Assembly (NCBI GenBank): GCA_036507695.1
Contig: DATCIR010000051.1
Coordinates: 1-11,053, forward strand
Origin: JAKEGK01 sp036507695
Lineage (GTDB): Bacteria; Pseudomonadota; Gammaproteobacteria; SZUA-152
DNA: 11,053 nt
Direction: 5' to 3'
The position numbers and the translations under genes were made by a program. How positions within the stretch are numbered: the stretch's first letter is position 1; each line of letters starts with the position of its first letter. This document shows, one piece after another, positions 1 through 3,332 of this stretch. The notes beneath the pieces are model-generated. The model did not search any database, had not been told where the DNA came from, and was given only the letters and a program-made list of their open reading frames with translations.

Positions 1-73
1 AATCTTTATCTAGCACAAGGCTTGCTGCCTCACGTTTAAATTCTGGTGAATACGTTTTTCTCTTACTAGTCAT
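1..73 (-). CDS. IS3-family transposase OrfA, N-terminal 24 residues (partial)
   Basis: The first 24 codons read MTSKRKTYSPEFKREAASLV followed by LDKD, the typical opening of IS3/IS911-type OrfA proteins, whose N-terminal helix-turn-helix binds the terminal repeats. A good ribosome binding site (GAGGTG, six bases before the ATG) supports the start at 71-73. In this family OrfA and OrfB are usually joined by a programmed -1 frameshift to make the active transposase; that part is outside the window, so it cannot be judged whether the element is intact. Confidence 0.8.
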   Translation of the reverse strand, partial: MTSKRKTYSPEFKREAASLVLDKD

Positions 74-122
74 TGTTTACACCTCTTCTTTCATGGGTTA
101 GTTTATCCCATTTGGGTGTACA
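1..122 (-). mobile_element. IS3-family insertion sequence, 5' end only (truncated by window edge)
   Basis: The segment holds the start of an IS3-type OrfA preceded by about 49 bases of non-coding DNA. Read on the minus strand the presumed end begins TGTACACCC at position 122, a TG-start typical of IS3-family terminal repeats. The rest of the element, including OrfB and the other terminal repeat, lies left of the window, so neither the exact end nor a target-site duplication can be verified. It sits about 150 bases beyond the tRNA-Arg terminator, a common safe site for insertion downstream of a tRNA operon. Confidence 0.6.
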
Positions 123-148
123 GATTCATTAAACCACTTCACCGGCGT

Positions 149-217
149 GCTCCGCGCAACCAATGAGCGATATGCCCAGGATGAACAAGTGCCACGAAGT
201 ATAGCGCTGTGCGGAGC
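149..217. repeat. imperfect inverted repeat between IS end and tRNA-Arg terminator
   Basis: GCTCCGCGCA at 149-158 pairs with TGTGCGGAGC at 208-217 (9 of 10 positions), enclosing about 49 bases. No gene is supported in 123-271: the minus strand has a short open frame running towards the IS, but no start, ribosome site or recognisable domain. The segment could be a decayed dispersed repeat or IS-associated flank. Confidence 0.35.
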
Positions 218-271
218 GGCCTCCCGGCGAATTAGTCGAACTTAGGAGTTCTCATTAAACGCCGGACACTG

Positions 272-318
272 AACAATAAAAAAGGCCCGCGGTTTTTTAG
301 CGGGCCTTTTTTATTGTT
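272..318 (-). terminator. intrinsic terminator of the tRNA-Arg transcript
   Basis: A perfect 19-bp inverted repeat (272-290 with 300-318) has a 9-base loop. On the minus strand the core is GGCCCGC, an A-rich loop, GCGGGCC and then TTTTTTATT, a textbook rho-independent terminator starting right after the CCA of tRNA-Arg. The A and T tracts flanking the GC stem are complementary, so it could also stop transcription arriving from the left on the plus strand, shielding the tRNA operon from the neighbouring IS. Confidence 0.92.
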
Positions 319-395
319 TGGCGCGCCCGGAGAGATTCGAACTCCCGACCGCCTGGTTCGTAGCCAGGTACTCTATCCAACTGAGCTACGGGCGC
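319..395 (-). tRNA. tRNA-Arg (anticodon ACG)
   Basis: A 77-nt tRNA with encoded CCA (positions 321-319). The acceptor stem GCGCCCG pairs with CGGGCGC, the D-arm begins GTAGCTCAG, the anticodon loop CTACGAA is closed by CCTGG/CCAGG, and the T-loop is TTCGAAT. The ACG anticodon is normally edited by TadA to ICG so that it reads CGU, CGC and CGA. The gene follows tRNA-Ser(GCU) and csrA, as in the serV-argV cluster of enterobacteria, although here there is a single Arg copy with its own promoter and terminator. Confidence 0.97.
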
Positions 396-421
396 GTGAT
401 AACTGGTAAAGTATTCAAGCA

Positions 422-457
422 GCGGGGCATTATCCCGGCGTTGCCTTTGGGTGTCAA
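422..457 (-). promoter_or_regulatory. sigma-70 promoter of tRNA-Arg with GC-rich discriminator
   Basis: On the minus strand a perfect -35 TTGACA (452-457) is followed by a 17-base spacer and a -10 GATAAT (429-434, 5 of 6 matches), then GCCCCGC (422-428). The GC-rich discriminator just after the -10 is typical of stable-RNA promoters inhibited by ppGpp/DksA. Transcription would start near 422, giving a leader of about 26 bases before tRNA-Arg. This is the best promoter match in the window. Confidence 0.85.
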
Positions 458-476
458 CAAACTCCCCATTTTTAAT

Positions 477-494
477 AAATGGCGGAGAGAGAGG
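477..494 (-). repeat. 18-bp duplicate of the tRNA-Ser 3' end
   Basis: Positions 477-494 are identical to 627-644, which hold the last 15 bases of tRNA-Ser(GCU) including CCA plus three downstream bases. The rest of the tRNA is absent. Short copies of tRNA 3' ends are what integrase-mediated insertion into a tRNA gene leaves behind (an att core), but an 18-bp match with no integrase nearby could also reflect local duplication of this locus. Confidence 0.6.
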
Positions 495-543
495 CCGCTC
501 CGGGCATCCATGCCCTCTCGCGGCACCTGCACTTCCTTGTGCA
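494..543. repeat. palindromic repeat-like element between the two tRNAs
   Basis: Nested inverted repeats: GCCGC (494-498) with GCGGC (520-524), GGGCAT (502-507) with ATGCCC (510-515), and TGCAC (528-532) with GTGCA (539-543). On the minus strand the centre reads GCATGGATGCCCGGAG, nearly the same as the core of the element at 7834-7945 on the plus strand (one extra C here). The two therefore look like members of one dispersed palindromic family. The remaining bases of 545-590 show nothing recognisable. Confidence 0.5.
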
Positions 544-590
544 ATGGGATTCTCACCCTGCCACTTATTGTTCCAATCCACTATACAGTG

Positions 591-630
591 ATTTTAAGAA
601 AGCAGGCTACAAAGCCTGCTTTCTTAAAAT
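591..630 (-). terminator. terminator-like hairpin immediately after tRNA-Ser
   Basis: A perfect 18-bp inverted repeat (591-608 with 613-630) has a 4-base loop. Its outer base pair uses the last A of the tRNA-Ser CCA. On the minus strand the stem AGCAGGCT/AGCCTGCT is followed by TTCTTAAAAT. The T-tract is interrupted by C and the outer stem is AT-rich, so it may end transcription or mark a processing site. With it, tRNA-Ser and tRNA-Arg look like separate transcription units, matching the separate tRNA-Arg promoter. Confidence 0.75.
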
Positions 631-723
631 GGCGGAGAGAGAGGGATTCGAACCCTCGATGGAGCTTTTGACCCCATACTCCCTTAGCAGGGGAGCGCCT
701 TCGACCTGCTCGGCCATCTCTCC
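630..723 (-). tRNA. tRNA-Ser (anticodon GCU)
   Basis: A 94-nt class II tRNA with encoded CCA (632-630). The acceptor strands GGAGAGA and TCTCTCC pair, the anticodon loop is CTGCTAA (GCT) between CTCCC and GGGAG, a long variable arm (TATGGGGTCAAAAGCTCCAT) serves as the SerRS identity element, and the T-loop is TTCGAAT. It reads AGU and AGC codons. It lies between csrA and tRNA-Arg as in many gammaproteobacteria. Four degenerate tandem derivatives of this gene lie directly upstream. I could not find a good promoter between it and the csrA terminator. Confidence 0.97.
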
Positions 724-748
724 GTTATGTAAACTTATGTAAACTTAT

Positions 749-846
749 GTTCGCTCCACTGGCGTTTTTGACCCCACCCTGTCACCCGGCCTTAGCAGGG
801 GAGCGTCTTTAAACTGCCTGACCAATTCCCGGGTGTGTAAAACTGT
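749..846 (-). pseudogene. degenerate tRNA-Ser-like unit 1
   Basis: The 98-bp unit nearest the intact tRNA-Ser. It keeps the variable-arm block (TTTTTGACCCC), the full anticodon-loop block and the D-arm-like segment ending AACTGCC. It lacks a pairing acceptor stem and CCA. It is 3 bases shorter than units 2 and 3, with a 2-base deletion in the stretch between the variable-arm and anticodon blocks. Confidence 0.8.
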
Positions 847-947
847 GTTCGCTCCACTGGAGCTTTTGACCCCACCCTTTCAAACCCGGCCTTAGCAGGG
901 GAGCGTCTTTAAACTGCCTGATCAAATTCCCGGGTCTGTAAACTTGT
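847..947 (-). pseudogene. degenerate tRNA-Ser-like unit 2
   Basis: A 101-bp unit differing from unit 3 at only three positions. It keeps GGAGCTTTTGACCCC, as in the true tRNA. On the minus strand ACCCGG near its 5' side can pair with CCGGGT after the anticodon block, TTTGA with TCAAA, and GCTCC with GGAGC, so a transcript could fold into three hairpins unlike a cloverleaf. Confidence 0.8.
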
Positions 948-1048
948 GTTCGCTCCACTGGCGCTTTTGACCCCACCCTTTCAAACCCGGCCTTAGCAGG
1001 GGAGCGTCTTTAAACTGCCTGATTAAATTCCCGGGTCTGTAAACCTGT
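948..1048 (-). pseudogene. degenerate tRNA-Ser-like unit 3
   Basis: A 101-bp near-duplicate of unit 2 (98 of 101 identical). The changes are GGAG to GGCG in the variable-arm block, GATC to GATT, and AACTTGT to AACCTGT. Near identity of adjacent units while both differ strongly from tRNA-Ser indicates duplication or gene conversion after the ancestral copy had already decayed. Confidence 0.8.
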
Positions 1049-1133
1049 TTTCGTTCCCTGGAGCTTTTGACCCCACCCTTTTAATCCCAGCCTTAGCCGG
1101 GGAGCTGTCTTCGTTTGGGAGTCCCGGTGTGCT
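1049..1133 (-). pseudogene. degenerate tRNA-Ser-like unit 4 (most diverged)
   Basis: The unit farthest from the intact gene. GGAGCTTTTGACCCC is kept, but the anticodon-loop block has changed to TTAGCCG and the D-arm side reads CTGTCTTCGTTTGGGAG, unlike units 1-3. Its far boundary is uncertain by about 10 bases. Confidence 0.65.
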
Positions 1134-1141
1134 CAATAAAC

Positions 1142-1158
1142 AACCGCCAGCGGCGGTT
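1142..1158 (-). terminator. compact GC-rich hairpin upstream of the pseudo-tRNA array
   Basis: AACCGCC (1142-1148) pairs perfectly with GGCGGTT (1152-1158) across a 3-base loop. On the minus strand it is followed by GTTTATT, a weak T-tract, so it may be a backup terminator behind the csrA terminator. It would also limit read-through into the array. Confidence 0.4.
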
Positions 1159-1242
1159 CTCATCAGACCGGCCATTCTGCCAAATCTGCCACGATTAGTG
1201 AATAAAAAATTCGGACTTCGAAGATAAATACCGCCGTAAAAC

Positions 1243-1272
1243 GAAAAATCGCCATGTTAGAGATGGCGATTT
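1243..1272 (-). terminator. intrinsic terminator of csrA
   Basis: A 10-bp stem, AAATCGCCAT (1246-1255) with ATGGCGATTT (1263-1272), has a 7-base loop. On the minus strand it is followed by a T-rich run (TTTTTCGTTTT when the end of the stem is counted). It lies 110 bases past the csrA stop codon and is the clearest end point for the csrA transcript. The 1273-1381 interval also has a weaker hairpin (GCGCC 1350-1354 with GGCGC 1364-1368) and no gene. Confidence 0.75.
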
Positions 1273-1381
1273 GTCATGAGCTGGCGGAATGAAACGCGCG
1301 GGTTACGTAAACTAAGAACTTTGACCACCGTGCATTGTGGTTTTTTAGAGCGCCAACGCTAACGGCGCCTAACCACTTCGC

Positions 1382-1588
1382 TTATGACTGACCGATGGCT
1401 TCGTCTTGCGGCCCGTCATTTTCTTTTTCTTTTCGGATGCGCTCGTAAATCTCTTCGCGATGCACGGACACGTTTCTTGGCGCGTCGACTCCAATACGGA
1501 CTTGATTGCCTTTAACGCCCAGCACGGTAACTGTGACATCGTCACCGATTATCAAGGATTCTCCGACACGTCTGGTTAGGATCAACAT
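1382..1588 (-). CDS. csrA: carbon storage regulator CsrA
   Basis: CsrA (RsmA) is a small dimeric RNA-binding protein that binds GGA motifs, often over ribosome binding sites, and controls carbon metabolism, motility and biofilm genes. The 68-residue product opens MLILTRRVGESL and contains VTVTVLGVKGNQVRIGV and VSVHREEIYERI. The RNA-contacting residues Leu4, Arg6, Arg7 and Arg44 of the family are present. Family members are usually 60-65 residues; this one has a slightly longer acidic, disordered-looking tail (NDGPQDEAIGQS). The ATG has a strong Shine-Dalgarno AAGGAG 8 bases upstream. It lies downstream of lysC, as in E. coli where alaS-csrA-serV are adjacent. Two GGA motifs in its leader suggest translational self-control. 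Confidence 0.97.
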   Translation of the reverse strand: MLILTRRVGESLIIGDDVTVTVLGVKGNQVRIGVDAPRNVSVHREEIYERIRKEKENDGPQDEAIGQS

Positions 1589-1596
1589 CTATATAT

Positions 1597-1649
1597 CTCC
1601 TTATTTAGTCAGGCTCCTAGCAATATCTTATTAAGAGTACCGCTGGCAA
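1597..1649 (-). promoter_or_regulatory. csrA promoter candidate and CsrA-type leader
   Basis: On the minus strand TTGCCA (1644-1649, 5 of 6 to the -35 consensus) is followed by a 16-base spacer and GATATT (1622-1627, 4 of 6). The predicted start near 1615 leaves a leader under 30 bases containing two GGA motifs: the Shine-Dalgarno AAGGAG (1597-1602) and TAGGAG just upstream (1614-1619). The second GGA sits close to the predicted start, so it is only in the RNA if transcription begins at or before about 1618. Promoter assignment is by consensus only. Confidence 0.45.
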
Positions 1650-1783
1650 CTGTATTTCTTTGTATCGGCCATCAGGCCTGAAACTTCAACCCTGAAGCGC
1701 CGTAAAAACGCTGAAAATCGCAGCGATAAATAGATTTAATAGTGCTTCTACAAAGCTGAATTACCGGAATCTTGACGGGTAAC

Positions 1784-3010
1784 CTATTGATTTGAACCCT
1801 CTTCAAGACCAAACGCGCTGTGCAACGCACGCACCCCCAGTTCGAGGTACTTTTCGTCAACGACCACCGAAATTTTGATTTCGGACGTCGATATCATGCG
1901 GATGTTGATCCCTTCCTTGGCTAACGCTTCAAACATTGTGCTGGCGATTCCAGCGTGGGATCGCATCCCTACTCCGACCAGCGAAATCTTAACGATTTTG
2001 TTATCACCGTTGACTTCCCGGGCGCCGAGTTCCTTGGCGACTGAATTTAATATTTCCAGTGCTTTTTTGTAGTCGTTGCGGTGTACCGTAAATGTAAAGT
2101 CCGTAGTGGCATCCGCGCCTACGTTCTGGATAATCATGTCGACTTCGATATTGGCCTTTCCAACCGGCCCCAGAATTCTATAGGCAATACCGGGTTCATC
2201 CGGGACCCCCAATATTGTAAGTTTAGCTTCATCTCGGTTAAAGGCTATGCCCGATATGAGCGCTTGTTCCATATTTTCTTCCTCGTAAGTAATCAGCGTT
2301 CCGGGACCCTCCTCAAAGGAGGACAATACCCGCAACGGTACGTTGTATTTACCGGCGAATTCCACGGACCGGATCTGCAGGACCTTGGAGCCCAGGCTGG
2401 CCATTTCCAGCATTTCCTCAAATGTAATTCGTGATAAACGCCGTGCCGCCGGCACCACGCGCGGATCGGTGGTATAGACCCCGTCGACATCGGTGTAAAT
2501 CTGGCATTCGTTGGCTTTGAGAGCCGCGGCCATCGCCACCGCCGTGGTATCGGAACCACCCCGGCCCAGGGTTGTAATATTGCCATGTTCATCATGGCCC
2601 TGGAAACCGGCGACTACCACCACGGTCCCGTTGGCAAGGTCTTTCTCCACGCGGGCCTTGTCGATATCGAGAATGCGCGCCTTGTTGTGGGCGCTGTCCG
2701 TGAGGATATGGACTTGATGGCCGGTATAGGACCGGGCCGGACAGCCACGCTTAATCAGCGCCATGGATAATAATGCAATAGTGACCTGTTCGCCGGTGGA
2801 AAGCAGCACGTCAAGTTCCCGGCTGTCGGGATGGTCATTGATCGCTTTCGCCAGATCCAGCAAGCGATTGGTTTCTCCGCTCATCGCCGACACTACCACC
2901 ACCACCTTGTGTCCTTGATTCCGGGCAGCCATCACTTTTTCAGCGACGTGCTCGATCCGTTCTATCGTACCAACCGAGGTACCGCCATATTTTTGTACGA
3001 TAAGAGCCAT
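1784..3010 (-). CDS. lysC: aspartate kinase (aspartokinase), lysine/threonine-type
   Basis: Aspartokinase phosphorylates L-aspartate with ATP, the first step towards lysine, threonine, methionine and diaminopimelate. The 408-residue protein starts MALIVQKYGGTSVG (catalytic Lys7 in the KYGGTS motif). The kinase domain runs to about residue 245, with GRGGSDTTA and the YTDVDGV motif. Two ACT domains follow (about 262-335 and 340-408), which bind the feedback amino acids. The size matches the monofunctional pseudomonad-type enzyme, not the E. coli 449-residue LysC. I chose the ATG at 3008-3010 because family members begin MALIVQKYGG; a TTG 9 bases upstream is possible, and neither has a clear Shine-Dalgarno. 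Codon 247 is an ATG with a strong ribosome site that could start a separate ACT-only subunit. Confidence 0.96.
   Translation of the reverse strand: MALIVQKYGGTSVGTIERIEHVAEKVMAARNQGHKVVVVVSAMSGETNRLLDLAKAINDHPDSRELDVLLSTGEQVTIALLSMALIKRGCPARSYTGHQVHILTDSAHNKARILDIDKARVEKDLANGTVVVVAGFQGHDEHGNITTLGRGGSDTTAVAMAAALKANECQIYTDVDGVYTTDPRVVPAARRLSRITFEEMLEMASLGSKVLQIRSVEFAGKYNVPLRVLSSFEEGPGTLITYEEENMEQALISGIAFNRDEAKLTILGVPDEPGIAYRILGPVGKANIEVDMIIQNVGADATTDFTFTVHRNDYKKALEILNSVAKELGAREVNGDNKIVKISLVGVGMRSHAGIASTMFEALAKEGINIRMISTSEIKISVVVDEKYLELGVRALHSAFGLEEGSNQ
2270..2284 (-). promoter_or_regulatory. internal ribosome binding site and ATG within lysC (putative beta subunit start)
   Basis: On the minus strand GAGGAAG precedes ATG (2270-2272) by a favourable distance, at codon 247 (MEQALISGIAF), exactly at the junction of the kinase and ACT domains. 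Aspartokinases of Corynebacterium and Bacillus make a beta subunit from an equivalent internal start, also within a peptide beginning Met-Glu. The product here would be 162 residues holding both ACT domains. The site is better than the one in front of the full-length start. Translation from it is inferred. Confidence 0.55.
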
Positions 3011-3146
3011 GTTGTTCAAATTAAAAAGATAAAAATTAATCGGTGTGTTTGGAGTTTCGTAAATTGGGTTTTTTGGCTATTTTTGGACTTAAACCGGTAA
3101 ACGCGTTCCACTCACTCGCCGGTTTTACCCATCCATTGTAGTTGAT

Positions 3147-3191
3147 CTTTTAAGTCGCAAATTTTCATTTGCCAATTTTCATTTGCCAATT
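3147..3191 (-). repeat. 14-bp tandem repeat with duplicated -35-like element in the lysC leader
   Basis: The unit AATTTTCATTTGCC occurs twice without gap (3160-3173 and 3174-3187), followed by a partial AATT. On the minus strand each copy yields TTGGCA (3184-3189 and 3170-3175), 5 of 6 to a -35. The copy nearer lysC stands 17 bases from TAAAAG (3147-3152, 4 of 6 to a -10), a plausible proximal lysC promoter. Confidence 0.5.
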
Positions 3192-3258
3192 AAAGTACCG
3201 ATGTTTACCCGCCAGCCCACAACGATAATATCGAATACAAAATAACCAGCAACGCGTG

Positions 3259-3264
3259 ATTATA
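3259..3264 (-). promoter_or_regulatory. perfect -10 box in alaS-lysC gap (candidate distal lysC promoter)
   Basis: TATAAT on the minus strand at 3259-3264, about 70 bases after the alaS stop. No good -35 lies at 16-18 bases; the candidate at 17 bases is TTTTGC. If used, lysC would have a leader of about 240 bases, including an inverted repeat of AAACCGG with CCGGTTT around 3091-3123. I see no alaS terminator in 3265-3332, so read-through from alaS is also possible. Confidence 0.4.
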
Positions 3265-3332
3265 CCCAAGCGCGTGCGAGAGCAAAACTAGCAAAGAAAT
3301 AAATAGTGGGAGATTAATTGGCAGCACAGGAA

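Larger units (their letters stand above)
727..1133 (-). repeat. tandem array of four degenerate tRNA-Ser-derived units (~100 bp each)
   Basis: Four head-to-tail units lie in the same orientation as tRNA-Ser(GCU). The TTAGCAG anticodon-loop signature (plus strand) recurs at 792, 892, 993 and, as TTAGCCG, at 1093; the real gene has it at 684. Each unit also carries a TTTTGACCCC block matching the tRNA variable arm and a GGGGAGCG block matching its anticodon 5' strand. The acceptor stem, T-stem and CCA are lost, so none can be a normal tRNA. The spacer TGTAAACTT between units also lies next to the real gene (twice, 727-746), which shows that the amplified unit included the tRNA 5' flank. No open reading frame, IS or integrase is visible inside the array. 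Confidence 0.9.

Noticed and set aside
318..742. Open frames across the tRNA genes on both strands
   Set aside because: They overlap tRNA-Arg, tRNA-Ser and their terminators, and their translations contain tRNA-derived peptides (for example RDSNPRWSF), a known annotation artefact.
749..1133. CRISPR or integron-type repeat array
   Set aside because: The ~100-bp units are contiguous with no unique spacers, and they match the adjacent tRNA-Ser gene rather than CRISPR repeats or attC sites; no cas or integrase gene is present.
1324..1346. Plus-strand terminator (ACCAC/GTGGT followed by T6)
   Set aside because: The stem is only 5 bp with an 8-base loop, and no plus-strand gene exists upstream that it could terminate.
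3011..3332. Lysine riboswitch upstream of lysC
   Set aside because: The conserved L-box core motifs were not found by eye and the leader is AT-rich with simple repeats; an Rfam scan would be decisive.
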